Assembly: GCA_028095005.1 (NCBI GenBank)
Contig: CM051459.1
Coordinates: 311,862,513-311,926,512 of the forward strand
Direction: 5' to 3'
DNA: 64,000 nt
Source: Rhynchospora pubera
Taxonomy: Eukaryota; Streptophyta; Magnoliopsida; Poales; Cyperaceae
Shown: positions 33,827-46,579 of the stretch, piece by piece
How the letters are laid out: each line of letters opens with the position of its first letter
Position numbering within the stretch: position 1 is the stretch's first letter
Made by a program: the position numbers and the translations under genes
Notes under the pieces: generated by a model
Databases searched by the model: none
What the model saw: only the letters and a program-made list of their open reading frames with translations
What the model was told of the DNA's origin: nothing

Positions 33827-36460
33827 TTGGTATTAGATTCCATGCCTGCTATTCTTGGAGCTTCTGACCTCAAAGAAATCAAAGATATGTTTGTAGCTTT
33901 GCTCAAACGCCAAGATGCACAAGACCAGAAAATAACAACAATTCAGGCCCATCTAGCAGAGTTAGACTCACGCATCATCATCCGTGAAGATACTTCTGAA
34001 TCGACAGGTACATGCAACAAGGGTCCTACGAGCGTTGATGCTGTTGTGCCCCCACGTTACCATCGTGTGGAGTTTCTGCTCTTTGACGGTTCTGATGAAC
34101 CACATGAATGGCTCTGTCGTTGCGAGCAATATTTTCGTGGTCAACGTGTCCCTGAGGAAGAGAAAGTTTGGTTGGCAGCATACCACAAGACAGATGTTGC
34201 TCAACAATGGTATTATAAGATAGAACGTAGCGAAAGGATTCCTAATTGGCTGCAATTTAAAGAAGCATGTCAACTCCGATTTGGTCCCCCCTTTCGCTCC
34301 AACCCAATTGATGTGAATTTTCTAGCTTTAGAATTATACCCTATTTTACTCAAATTTGTATCGCAAGCGCACGATAATCGTCTAAGTATTTAGGGGTCGA
34401 ACCACAAGGACGGATGTTTGATAACCAAGTTTCAATTTTTATTTAATCTACTAAACTAGAGGTTTGCAGGATGATGTAGGTTGGTCACAGAGTTAACAAC
34501 TAATTTAAATCACTATTAAATAAAACAGATTGCAGTTAAAAAGTCGGTTAATTGGCTAATTAGAAGTTAGGAGCTTAAGGCATGCTGATTATTTCAGTTT
34601 ATTCTAGTCCCAGCGGTCCGCTGACTTTCGTAGCGGCCCGCTGAAGTGGACTCAGGTCGCTTGACAGACAAGCTGGTCGCTGGCTACTTAGCGGGCATAG
34701 ACCACCTCGCTGGTTCACTCAGCGGCCTGCTGGTGTCAAGCTGAGATTATTACTTAGTTGATTTAAACGTTGCTTTGTGTATAGGATTGGGTTATTGTTG
34801 AAGTGTTACAGATTAAACTCTCGTTTTAGGTCTGGGATTCAATTCAACTAACTTCAAATCTATCAAGTAGATCTAAACTTCAACTTTCATTTCGTGGTCT
34901 AGTTTCTACGGGTTTATACCTTTCTAACCGATGAATTATTAAGCTTTCGCTATTAAAAAAGACTTATAACTCTCGTTAGTTAGTCTTGGTTCAATCTTTC
35001 GATTGTAAACCTTCAAGTTGATACAATTGATGTCAAATACTTAGATTAATTTGGACTTAACTATCTTACTAATCAAGCAAGGCCTATACTTGATGGATAC
35101 GAGCAAACTAACCTAAGCAATTAAATTTCAATCAGATAAGCAATTTAAGAAAGGAAATAAAACACAACATGCAACTAAGAAATCAACTAAAATAACAATA
35201 TCAATTCATAAACTTAAAGGTTCACTGCCATGGCCCCTAAAAAGGTATCTACTCGCGATCAGACATAGAACACATCAACAAAGTATCAAAGAGAAAAGAT
35301 AACATAAGAAAGAAATAAAGTTACAACAGAAAAGCAACTCGATCTCTACATTTCTGTCTTCTGCTACTCGACAGCGGTTCGTAGGTGGATCTAGCGACCC
35401 GTTGGACCTGTGCAGAACTGTTCTCATTTCGCCCAGAAAAACTCCGCTAATTCCGACCCCCCTGTCTTCAACGCTTCCTCTTTATATAACATACATTGGC
35501 GATTCTCTAAAGGTGGAGGTTGTGCAAGTAGAGGCTCTAAATTTGGCGTAGACGGTTGTGGAGGAGATAGCAAATCTGGCTGGCTATTTTTGTCTGTCGG
35601 TTAACATCTTCCAGCGGCCCGCTGCCAAGTCTAGCAGCCCACTGAAGTCTTCTGTATCGCCAGTCAACATCTGCTACCCGCTGCCTCGCTGTGGGTCGCT
35701 GATCAGATCTGTGGGCCGCAGGTCTAGTCTGAAATCGCTCCAAATGTCGTGTCGAGTAGCTACATCGCGTAGATCCTATACAAAATGAAGCAACCATGGC
35801 AGTACCTAACTTCTAACCTAAATTAGCAATTAAACATTAGAAAAAGCACATAAAATCAAGAAATTAAGACCTATAAATGGTTGAAATACTAGGTACGAAA
35901 ACCATTTATCACTAATCACAGAGTTGTCTTTGCTACATTAATCTGGCTCTGTTCAGGAGTACACCAAGGACTTCTATCGAGTCCTATGTCGCACTGAGCA
36001 ACTTGCACCAACACATGAAATCAGATTATTCTTGTTAGGGCTGTCTGAAATAATTAGGTCAGATGTGGAGATGCAAAATCCAATCTCTTTAGAGACAGCG
36101 ATCGGTTTGGCATGTGATTCTGAGCGACATTACTAGATTTTATGGGGCTCTGGTTTGCTACCCCGTCCACCTGAGCAATTGTTGTCCGTGCAACTGGTAC
36201 GAGCTACATCACTTCTTCCTAAGCCGCCTGAAGTACTGACCCTACTCGCACCGTCGAGAACTGAACCAGATCACCGTAGTGTACGCCACCTCACACTAAC
36301 AGAGATGGCTGAGAGACGTAAGAAGGATTTGTGCTTCAATTGTGATAAATTTTATACAAGGGGCCATAAGTGTAAGCGGCTATTCTGGCTAGAAGTCATG
36401 GATGATGAAGAAGCAGAATCGTCATTGTTGGATGCCAACGAAACACCTAACAAATATTGA
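33827..36460 (+). pseudogene. Ty3/gypsy gag, interrupted (copy A)
   Basis: The N-terminal part (to ~34310) has the retrotransposon-gag landmarks VEFLLFDGSDEPHEWLCRCE, YFRGQR, EEKVWLAAYH, AQQWYYKIER and LRFGPPFRSNP. An insertion (34312-35918) splits it. The C-terminal part resumes at ~35919 (SVQEYTKDFYRVLCRTEQL) and ends with the nucleocapsid finger CFNCDKFYTRGHKCKRLF. There are in-frame stops after ELSLLH and after DSERHY. It encodes no functional Gag. The copy at 57550-60284 has the same split and the same stops with minor substitutions, so the damage predates the duplication. Confidence 0.85.
34312..35918 (-). mobile_element. 1.6-kb insertion in gypsy gag, probably a solo LTR
   Basis: Bounded by TG and CA in both orientations (tgtgaatttt ... 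cactaatca) and lacking any coding signal. On the - strand it opens tgattagtgataaatggttt and closes with a ttgcgatacaaatttgag-type tail, as in several plant gypsy LTRs. Two GC-rich patches contain the palindromic word agcggcccgctg repeatedly (34610-34740, 35610-35740). No clear target duplication. Copy: 58137-59742. The solo-LTR reading is inference. Confidence 0.5.
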
Positions 36461-36604
36461 TAATATCCACAACCATTACCTTACTTTTCAGCTTGAGGAC
36501 AAGCTGCTTCTCATGGAGAGAGAAAATGCTATGGGCGTTAGGAAAAGGAAACCAACATAATTAGATAATTTCTAATTATTTCCATATTATTTATTTCCAA
36601 GTTT

Positions 36605-36915
36605 CACTACAGGAGAGTGTTTCGGTTGCATCGGGCGCCTCCATGCTAGAGAGGGCTTGTTGCATTGACAAGCGGATGCTACAGACCAGTCGCATCGGCC
36701 AATTTCCGATGTAGCTGGCCTCGATGCTGACGATTAAATGGCATCGACATTTTGGTTGCGTCGACCTTAAATTGTTGCAACTAAAATCATTAGTGCATCT
36801 GCTTGTCGGATGCAACTGCTTGTTGTTTTGCATTCGAAGAGTGCATGCTATTAGTTTTGCTAGCATCGATTAAGTGAATGGCAGTATATCTTATTTGCAT
36901 CAAATAATTGTTTAC
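36605..36915. mobile_element. Terminal fragment of a CACTA element, copy A
   Basis: Begins CACTACAGGAGAG immediately after the broken gypsy 3' LTR. It continues with many gcatcg / cgatgc / ggatgcaac words in both orientations, the subterminal repeat style of CACTA elements. No other end and no transposase. Homology with the A' copy (60429-60739) stops at the same point, which is the edge of the duplicated unit. It differs in sequence from the CACTA at 61206. Confidence 0.65.
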
Positions 36916-39900
36916 CCAATGCAATATAGACCATGGATTGATTATGATCTAATTTAATCAGTGGTCTGGATTGAACAACGAGTTAAAAGTTTTAACATTT
37001 TGTATAGACATGTTAGCTTTCGCTGGCGGAGAGGAATTGCGCTGGGTTAAAAACGTTGTTGGCGAGTTCGATTCTCTACGCTCTCTTTCCAAAATTCTTT
37101 CAAATTTTCGTAGGAAAGACCAAATTTGTACTAAAACTCAGAAAGGAAAGCATTTACGTCTCTCCCCTTTAGCAATTTCCTCATTCTATCAATAAGATCC
37201 GTATCTCTTCTCAATTAAAGAAAGGATTTACGGCTAGGGTTTTCAATTTCCTCAAAGTTTCATTTTGCCGCTCGCATAAAAAAAGAATTTCCTCCTTCCC
37301 CAGTCAAATTGCAGAACTTCGTGTCCTCTTCAGTTCCCGCTGCTGTTAAGGTTAATAAAGTGCTAAGGTAGTGCTAAGCTTCAAATTGCTATTAGTTTCA
37401 TTTACGTTTCATTTTGTCTTCCCCAGTCAAAGTGCTAAGGTTGCCTTTGTCTTTTACCTAGCAGAAATTTTTGAATTGATTTGTTGAAATTTCTTAGGAT
37501 TATTTCTGTTATTATCTTTTACGAGCATGCAGGAAGGGTCCAAGATCAGAAGACTTTCATCAAATTTGAAGCTTGGAGTTCCAATTTTTGTTCTAGAGTT
37601 TTCAATATCTTCAGACAAGGGTTGTATATTGCTGCCATTAAATCCTCTCTTTTTTTTCCTTTTCTTTCGTGTGCTCTTGCTTGTAATTTTAAAAGATGGC
37701 AATGAATTCTACTACTTGATTTGTATTTTTGAGTACGATTTTTTTATTTCTCTTGATATTTATTCAGATACCTATAGACTACCGTTTCATTAAACCAAAT
37801 TGATTCGAATTGTTACGAATTAGAAAGGTATAAAGAGTCTCAATCTCACTTCCGAATTTTTTATTTTATGCTATGCTTTCATAAACAAATAGTCCTTTTT
37901 GTAATCTCCCTTTCATTTATATTCGATCTCAAAATCTTAATTGGTTATTACGACAATGTCTTAATTTAATTACCTTATGTCAGCAAGAGTTTTCATTTGG
38001 GTAATTATTATCTTCTCTTTAGATTTTTTATTATTTGGGAATAAATTACTAAGTAAGTGTGCTTCAATAGCACAAAATTAAATAACAACAATAAAGTGAT
38101 AAAGGAGAATTAGCGAATGGGAGATTCTGCAATACTTTATAAAACTTTGGAAGATGATTTATCTCATATTTTTTCACTTTTCTTATTAGTTTCTTTTTAA
38201 ATGCTTTCAGGATGAAGATATTGCAAGACGGCTGCAATAGCATCAACCTACCAGTCAAGTTGGAATCCATTAGTAGGTAAACTCATCCAGTTTCATAACT
38301 TTTAATTTATTGTGCATTTTAACTCTCACAAGGGATTTAATTTTGTATCCAATAAAAAAAACAAAATGAAGAATATAAACAACAAATGAAGATTTACAAT
38401 CAGAAAAAGCTGGAAGGAAAGAATACAAACAACAAATGAAAATTTTCAATCAGAAAAATCTGGAGGGAAAGACCTTCAAATATTTTCCACAATAATTAAT
38501 TCAACTGATTTGGAATGATACTATATGGGTGCATTTTCTTTTGTAATTTAGGTAATCGCTCTTGAAAAAGAAAGACCAGAACAAATTGCTAAAGCAGGAA
38601 GCCTTTAATTGCTTATAAGAAATATGAGGAAAGTAAGAACATTATAAAGGTACCACCGTACCAGTATTATTTTAATATTAATTGAATTAATTACTCAATT
38701 AGATTTGTGTATTTACATTTTATAATTTTTTGTTGAATCAGAAAACTAAGGAAAATTGATTGAAGAGGAACCAAAAGGATGAGAATGATCCAAGCAAAGC
38801 CTAAGAAGCCAGCTTCTTTCATTCTATTGAAATTCTCATTATGAACTTATATATGGTACTAATAATAATACTTGAAATTAATTTAAAAGTCTGATAATAT
38901 ATGTTCTATTATATGATTAAAATATAGAAGCAAAGGAAGCATTTGCCTGTTGAACGTCCTGACACAATGTATTCTATCATCACCGTTAAATGGAAGGCAA
39001 ACTGGGTCAAATGAATAAAATAGAATTAAATTGAAGCTAATTTCTGAGTTATTGTTGAGAGTATCGGTTTTGTTTTCTAGTAGTTGAGTAAAGAAGAAAA
39101 ATAGAAATGGAATGCCAAGGCAACATAAGGTATGGCCGAGTAGAACCAATCCAAACCAAAGGCATACACAAGATTATTATTATTATTATTATTATTTTGA
39201 CAAGCTAGGTAGTGGCATACAAAAGATTATTGTTAGATTTTTTAGAAATTAATAAGTTAAATCCATTTTTTTTATTATTTCTCAATAGAAGTAAAGTCGA
39301 ATTCTACAAGGGTGATAATTTTATGGGAAAAAGGCTGTGTAACTTGTGAATTTTAAGTCTTATTTTTATTGTTTTTGCTGCAAACTTAGTTGATGATAGT
39401 TTTACACTCGGAGCCCGGTATTTGATAAAGAAATGTAATATATGGAATGGTAAGTAATATTAAAAGAATTGCTTACATTTTCATTTGGCACTAATTATTG
39501 TATAGTGAATAAAAAGGTATGCGTATCTTGCCTCTGTAATACTTCAATATTCCAATTGAGAATTTGTCTTTAAAGCTATTTTTCAATCTCCACTTCCGGC
39601 TTCCCAACAAAGATGCTGATTTTTTTTATCTTTTTGATACGTCTTTTTAAGTGGAAAAAATAAATATACATGTCCTAAATTTCTGCTGTACTTAAAAAAA
39701 AATACTGCCTTTACTTCCGTACAAATGTCAATATTATTGTTTTTATTTTTCTGTCGTTGCCTTCCATCAAAATGCAATTTCTTGAAGTTAAATTTTTTGC
39801 TTCTTCCTCTTAAATCTTGCTAACCTTCCCTTGCAGTAAAACCAATTTTTGGTAATTTGAGAAGTGCACGCATGCTATTATTGGCATCTTTAAAAAATTT

Positions 39901-40022
39901 TGAAAGTTAATCATATAATCATTTATTTATTATCATATAATCATATAATCATATAATCATTTATTTATTAATATATAATATATAGTATATTTTATGCAGT
40001 GAGAAACTATATATTCTTTTTA
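36916..40022. other. Single-copy DNA between units A and A'; no gene identified
   Basis: Mostly AT-rich. A promoter-like patch near 37225 contains ctagggtttt (a telo-box in reverse). Two short stretches bounded by plausible splice sites (about 38212-38276, readable as DEDIARRLQ before a stop; about 38552-38608, readable as VIALEKERPEQIAKAGSL) hint at a decayed spliced gene, but I cannot name it. An ATT microsatellite lies at about 39173-39196. Otherwise I see nothing. Confidence 0.4.
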
Positions 40023-42416
40023 GGAGAAAAAATGATACACAACCTTAAAATTATTGTAAAAACCCAAGTTGTGATTTACAGATAAGCTTGAATAATATGA
40101 CATATTTGCTTTGCTTCACTTAGTCTGCACGGAAATTAAATAAGCATAAATAAAACGAAATAAGCCAACACAATTCCTTAACTTTTATGATAAGTTGACC
40201 AATATGTGCCATTATTATTATTACTACAGTATGTACTAATTTTGTGTGCTTTTTATTAAATGCAAAATATAACTATTGCCTTCTATAATATATATCTATT
40301 TATTTGGTAATGCAAAATTAATTGAAAACGTATTAACTCTTAAATATGCTGTTTGAACATTTTTCTCTATCACTTAATTAAGTTGCTGAAAATATATAGG
40401 GAAACATATAAATAATGGAATCATGATATTGGGGGCAGGTGCCAATTCCACCATATATTTGGAATAGCACGATTTTAACATGCCAACTATGCCAACAATA
40501 TCTCTACTTATTAAAATCTCCTAAATTTGGAAAGTTGCCCTTTTATTAGTTATTAGACAAATAACAGTAACAAGAAATATTAATTTTCACACTCATGGCA
40601 CGTTCTGATTTTTAATAAATTAAAAAAAACATTGATTTCCATACAATTAGTCATATCCCAATTGTTTGGTCTCTCCAAAAAAAAAAGTCTACAATAAATT
40701 AAATTATTTTTTTTAAGTTGTTTATATATTAAAATTATCGTTTAATTTATTTATTATGCCCACACATTAGGTGGGCGTTTATGTAGCAATATTTGGCATG
40801 ATTTAGTGTATGTCTATTTAGCATTGGGATATATAAGAAAATATAATTTTTCATATTCTATGATTAAATATGCAAAAAATATGCATACTATAATGTCCAA
40901 TGATACATGATTTACATGTATCTCAATGATCTGGAATTTCAAGAATATCACTGGACTTCTACAATTTCGGCAATAATTCATGAAGTTGTGAACAACCCAC
41001 AATCAAATAGATTAAAGTCCACCCGCACATTGAGCGGACATTGCTGCTAGTAAAGTCTAAAAAAAACATTAGTTGATGCTGCAAAATGGTTAATTTTTGA
41101 ATATCTTAAATTTTTTAAGTTATGCAATATGAACTTAATCTAATTGATATAATTTTAAATTGTTTCTGTAGAAGTCAGTTTAGTAATATATTTTTTAGGT
41201 AAGAAAAATTGATATCACATTAATATTTGATTTTATACATACTATTAAAATACCAAGTATTGGAAGGAAAATATTAGTGTGAACATTTCTATAAAAATAA
41301 ACTTATGTTTTATAACTTTAACAATAAAAGTGTTTTACTTTCACAAACATCCTTTAATTGGAAAATGTATAAATTAAATGTTTTCTAAAACAAATTAAAG
41401 TTGTCAACAACTTAAACCATAGCTTGGATTGTAGGAACTCATCAGAACATCTTCTTTCACAATGTTTTCTAAATAGAATCCTATCAAAATTTTATAAAAT
41501 ACTTCTTTTAATATAATAATATATTTTAAAACAGAATCCATTTTCAGAAATCCTAAGTCCAACTTTCCTTAGATCAGACTTTAAGTTCCTTAATAAATCT
41601 CCAGTCTCCAAGTATGGTTTAGTGAACCAAAAACCAGAACGGGTAGATCGTTAGAATAGATTTTTGACGTGAGTTTCTTTCGTCGGGTGCATCGCAAGAC
41701 TTCTCCAGACAAGTGGACAACTTCTACCTTGAGCACAAGACTGAAGAAACTAGTCAGGACTCCATCGATCTTTCTGAGGAGTAGTCGCTCTGCCTCTGAC
41801 TTTTCCAAGTGTGGATGTCTTTTTATGACTGATGTGGATGTCTTAGGTATTGTTTAATCCTTAGTTAGTAATTAGATCATTAACTAATTGTGTGCATATC
41901 ATGTCATTAACATTAAGCAAACAATTAAGAGCATCTCATTAATTAAAGATTACTTTTTCATATATAGGATATGCATTCATATTAATGAAGTGATTAATAA
42001 ACTTAAAAGTGCCTTAAATAACCACTTCCATCTGGTGCGGATCAGGATAGTGAAAAAAATGATTACAATACAACAAACTAACAAAGCACAAACAAAACAC
42101 ATCAACCATTTCAATAAATAACAAAATTATTTCATTCCCATCTTATATTGGAGGTAATTCAACTTCCACTTCATTAGTACTATCAAACCTCAAGGGGTCC
42201 AATAGATATCATCACTTATTAGGTATACTATTGAGGGACATACAATTTTCATGATAAACAATTTTTTCTCGCACAATTCAAGAGAACATAAATAAAGTCT
42301 GTATAGCAGCCTTTATCAAAAAACAACATTACACAATATTTCTTGAACATATCATCATGTGAAAAAGCTGAGCCATCTTTAAACCCAGAATTAAACTCAT
42401 ATGAAATAAATAATGA
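40023..42416. other. Spacer block X of duplication unit A'
   Basis: Homologous to 20276-22390, with the Helitron-like element at 40501-41050 and a 342-bp unrelated stretch at 41091-41432 in place of 71 bp. No gene recognised. Confidence 0.7.
40501..41050 (+). mobile_element. Helitron-like element, second copy
   Basis: Same ends as 20754-21299 (TCTCTACTTATT ... GCTGCTAG, A before and T after). Duplicated with the block. Confidence 0.5.
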
Positions 42417-42957
42417 CACATAACACGTACAATCCATATATTTATTTCATTGGATCAAATCATATGCTATATTCCAGAAACATACACATATGCAATTAAG
42501 TTGGTAAATCCTTACCTATGATTTGTATAACTTAATCAGTACTTAATTTATGTACTAATTTTTTTTATAATTAATGTTTCTTGTTAATTATCGATTATGA
42601 ATGATTTAGATTTATTATTGTCATTTAATAAAACATGAAACATAGGGATCCACAATCTTATTTATTCAATAAGATTGGATTATACATGGTAATTACGCAT
42701 ACAAAGTGAAAATATGATAAAATAATTAAATTTAAGTAATTTCATCACAATAATCCACATTTAAACTCTTTATACTGTCCAAATTAAGATTCATATATTG
42801 TTTATTAAAAAAGATTGGATTATACATGGTAATTACGTATATAAGATACAGATAATGTAATTTCTAATCTTTTTTATAATTAATGTTTCCTATTAATTAT
42901 TAAGATTGTGGACGATTTTAGATTTATCATTGTCATTAAATAAAACATGAAACACGG

Positions 42958-43776
42958 ATGGGTGAGTATGAGGCTAAAATTGATGAACAAACTAGTTCAA
43001 CCAAATGTGTTGATTGTGATAGGTTGAACTCTATTGTTGATGCCACCCATGATGCCTTGGTTAGGAAAGATGATACCATAGAAACCCTAAAAGTAGATGA
43101 GCTTACTTCTAAGATGGGTGAGTATGAGACTAAAATGAAGGAGCTTGAAAAACAACTTGAAAAATCGGTTTTAGCTCAAGCCCCTAAAGTGGATTTGAAG
43201 AACCTTTTCAATGGTCAAAACCTCATGACAAGTCCGGTCTTGGTTACCAAAAGCCTTATCAAACCAAGAAAAAGAATTTGTCACACAATAATGGGAAACA
43301 AGTTGCACAAAACACAATTTAAAAAACTTAGGAATTCTCGTGATAATGCACATATGTACCAAAGGAAACCTAGAAACACTAGAGTGCAAAACAAAAAGAA
43401 TTTGCAAAATCAAGAAAAGAAGGTTTTTGTTCCAAACGCATCCAATAAAATTTATTTTAGAGGACCCGATGGATGGTTTTATGAATTTAAAGAGCAACAT
43501 CTTTCACAAAACCACAACGCTCAATCCAATAAGCATCAAAAGAATGTTTCCCAACATTTCCAAAAGGATCGCAAAAAGGATTTTAATGCCTCATCCAATG
43601 ATCCTAAAAAGAAGGTCGAATACCTTAGAGCCCATTACTAGTCTCATTTTGTCAAGGGTTCTACCATACCTAAACCAACCAATGCATTTTGTAACTATTG
43701 TTGTCAAAATGGACATATCTCGTTGGAATGCAAACTTAGGAAACCAAATTGTGAGTCCAAAGGTTTGTACCTCTAG
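42958..43776 (+). pseudogene. Ty1/copia gag, longest copy, with CCHC finger after an in-frame stop
   Basis: It opens like the two truncated fragments but passes their breakpoint (43398) and continues as a basic, Asn/Gln/Lys-rich gag tail, including an IYFRGPDGWFYEFKEQ stretch. A TAG at 43639-43641 stops the frame. Reading straight on in the same frame gives a zinc knuckle, CNYCCQNGHISLEC (C-x2-C-x4-H-x4-C), near 43690-43731, before another stop. The zinc knuckle after gag is the standard copia order. No protease, integrase or RT follows within the next 3 kb. A single nonsense change plus loss of pol makes this a dead element. Confidence 0.78.
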
Positions 43777-44455
43777 TGGTACAACTAACGATATGGTAAC
43801 CAATGTGACCTAAATACCAAGTTTACCCCCGGTCCTATAAGACAAATATTTAGGGGGAGCCTCTTTATGTTCATTTTTTTGTTGTTTGAGAGGTTAAATT
43901 TGGTCACACTACTTTGGCGCAAGCCCCCTGCTGTTTATTACCTCGGGAATGACCACAAGAACCTCTGATTAAAGGATTCGAAGAATTATATGTCTAGGCT
44001 AAAAGAGTTGTGAAATGCAACTTGTTGGGTGATTAAGCATGTGAAATTTGTTTATGAGATTTTTATGGTAAGTTAAGATTTTTAATTTTAAACCCAACTT
44101 GAACCATAATGGTAATTTACCAAGCAGTCCATTAGTCGATCAAATACCGTTTTATTTTGGAGTTGAGATATTTATTTTCATTTTTGACATTGATTTAGGA
44201 TTTGAGTTATTTGTTCTCGAATCCTATGAAGTATCAGGTTCTAAGTACAGAGCATATTGTTGACTCAGAAACAAAGAGTTCGCAAAGTTAGGATCAAGAG
44301 TATAACCGCACTGGTCACTCAGGCACAATAACTTTGCAACTTGCACGTTGAATACAAAGCGGGCCGCTGATCCAGGTGACGAGGGAAACTTATGATCAAA
44401 CTGGGGTTTTGGTCCAGTTAGACCGCTTCTGATTTTATTTGGCACTTGTTCTAGG

Positions 44456-44705
44456 TATAACTTGAGTTAATTTGAACTCAAATTATAAATTGATTTCATT
44501 TTTGTTAATTTGAATCAATTTGGATTCAAATTATGTTAGTTCGGGACGATTTGGAGCCTCAAACTAAATTCTAGATAACTTGAGTGTATTTGATACTCAA
44601 GTTAGTTTTGATTTGGATTTGACACAATTTGAGTCAACTTATACTCAAATCGAAATTTAATTTGGTTTGCTTTGTATTTGTGTCAATTTGAGTTAATAAC
44701 TCAAA
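44456..44705. repeat. Array of five short inverted repeats built on TTTGAGT/ACTCAAA
   Basis: In order: tttgaactcaaa; tttgaatcaatttggattcaaa (halves written separately as TTTGAATC and GGATTCAAA); cttgagt...actcaag; tttgagt...actcaaa; tttgagttaataactcaaa. Each can form a 6-9 bp stem with a 0-10 nt loop. Confidence 0.6.
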
Positions 44706-44860
44706 TCAGAATTTTACCATAAATTTCAAACATTGAAGCCGAACAATTTCATTTTGGTCTTGTGGACTCTTAGAATTTCTAAATAAATTTCAATTTAATT
44801 TGAATTTCACAGGATGCATTATGATGAAAATGATCAAAGTCGGATTTGGCCAATCTTTAG

Positions 44861-45091
44861 GGGTGTGTTTGGATAGGCCAGGAATAGGGAATAGGAATAA
44901 GAAATTTTGATTTGCGTGGTTATTCTTATTCTTGTGCAAAACAAACGGCATAAGAATAAGGAATTTGGGCCCTTATTCCTATACTAACAAAACCATAGTA
45001 TAAGAATAAGGAATAAGGATAAGCACGCAAACCAAAATTCCTTATTCTTATATCCTATTCACGGCTTATTCCGTTGCATCTAAACACACCC
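44861..45091. mobile_element. Tourist-like MITE, 231 bp
   Basis: Ends GGGTGTGTTTGGAT and ATCTAAACACACCC (one mismatch), flanked by TAG on both sides. Inside, gaataagaat and attcctt words form an internal foldback. No ORF. Confidence 0.75.
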
Positions 45092-46579
45092 TAGATGATT
45101 TTGACATTAAATGATCAGTGAAACTGAAATCTTTAGAATTTTCTGAGCTTTTAGACATTTCATTTGAGGTTTTCGGATTTTCTGTGAATTTTAATACATT
45201 TTGACATTTGGACAATTTATAAATTTTCTGGACAGGACCCACCAGACCACTAATCAGTTCAAAATTAGAAAAGAGTCTCTCTGTTTCACCAAAAATTAAG
45301 AAACCAGAATCATTTGAAAGAAGACTCAGAGAGGATTTTCAGATTTGAAAATAGACATTCAGAGGGACTTGATTTAATTTTTGTATAATTTTTAAACATC
45401 CTTTTGGTTGCGGTTTTGAATTTTAATTTTATGAAAGTTTTCTGAGATGGTTTTGGAATTTTCATCTTTTTGTTAGTTTTTCAAAATTCATAAAAATTAA
45501 TCTTTCCATCCTTTTGTCTTGAATTTTTTTACAGAATGTGTGTTTCAACTTGCTTTATCTTCAGTACAATTTTCAATCAATTTTCTTCAACCATTTTAGA
45601 GAAAATAATATTTTTGTGTCCGATCAAATTCTGGTATAATTTTGGCAGCATTTCTTTCTAGTTTTCTTTGTAATTGAGTTATTGATCTGATCAAGGACGA
45701 CCAAAGCTGGGCTAAGGATCCATTGAACAGATTTTGAACCATTACACATGTTCTTCCCGTGCTTAGCGCAGTCCAAACATGGTAATAACCAAACAACAAA
45801 TTAATTATCACTTTTAATAACATGTTTTACCATATTTAAACTATTATGAACAGTTTAAACACGGTAATAAAACTGAAATTATTTTGATCATCAAATTTTC
45901 ATGCTTAATTTCAGATTTTATTCACAAGAAAGAAAGAAGAAAATATTTCAAATAGATAAAACAATAAAAAGAAAGGACAATGAATTAACAACACAATTGC
46001 AATTGCTTTCAATAAAACAAATTACAAACCTTGATATACCTTTCTTACAATCTCTTTAAGCCTTCTCTCTATTTTTTTTATTTTACAGAATTTTCTCTCT
46101 TTTTTTTTTGGAAAAATAAACAACCACACCTTTTTTTCTCTCTCTCCTTTTTTTTTTTTGAGATGCAACTTCTGGGGTATTTAAAAGCCTCCAGACTTGG
46201 GAGAGGCGGTTCTGGAGATAGTTATCATAACCCCCTTCTTTTCAAATTAAAATGCACAGCCCAAGAGCCTCTTCTTCACGCTGCTTCAGCCATTTCCGAA
46301 TTTGTTTCCTCTCCATTACATTAGAAAATGGACAGGTCCATTTATCGAATTTCAGCAATAAATGATTTCTTGTTTTAATTATTTGAAGATGTTCCCAAAA
46401 TCATTTTCGCATAAAATTTCATGGATATGCTCAGAAAATTACAAAGAATTCAATAATGCTAAATTTTTTTTAGACCATTGAAATATTTTTAATAATTTTA
46501 TGAACGTTGTGTCATTTTGTCGCATTTTCATCGATTTGGGCATCTTTTGAAAAATTTTAGTGGTCAACAGTAATACCAC

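Larger units (their letters stand above)
33509..36604 (+). mobile_element. Gypsy-type element reduced to LTR-gag-PPT-partial LTR
   Basis: A ~78-bp string starting TGATATGGGCGTTAGG at 33509 recurs as TGCTATGGGCGTTAGG at 36527, the start of the 5' and 3' LTRs. A purine tract (ggagagagaaaa) stands directly before the second. Between them are gag and an insertion, but no protease, RT, RNase H or integrase, so pol has been deleted. The 3' LTR is cut off at 36604 by the CACTA end. The 5' LTR probably extends to ~33720. Copy: 57334-60428. Confidence 0.8.
43860..46579. other. AT-rich stretch between gag and LINE; no gene
   Basis: Contains an array of small inverted repeats (44456-44705), a MITE (44861-45091) and pyrimidine-rich tracts near 46060-46160. 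The local style (long runs such as gaaaattttctgagc) suggests old LTR-element DNA, but I could not pair any LTRs. Confidence 0.4.

Noticed and set aside
35410..35797. Overlapping ORFs on both strands with Arg/Ser-rich products (also 59192-59621)
   Set aside because: Produced by the GC-rich palindromic patch of the inserted LTR-like element.
44224..44445. 73-codon - strand ORF
   Set aside because: No motif, lies in decayed AT-rich transposon-like DNA.
46031..46324. 97-codon + strand ORF
   Set aside because: Dominated by T-rich low-complexity sequence.
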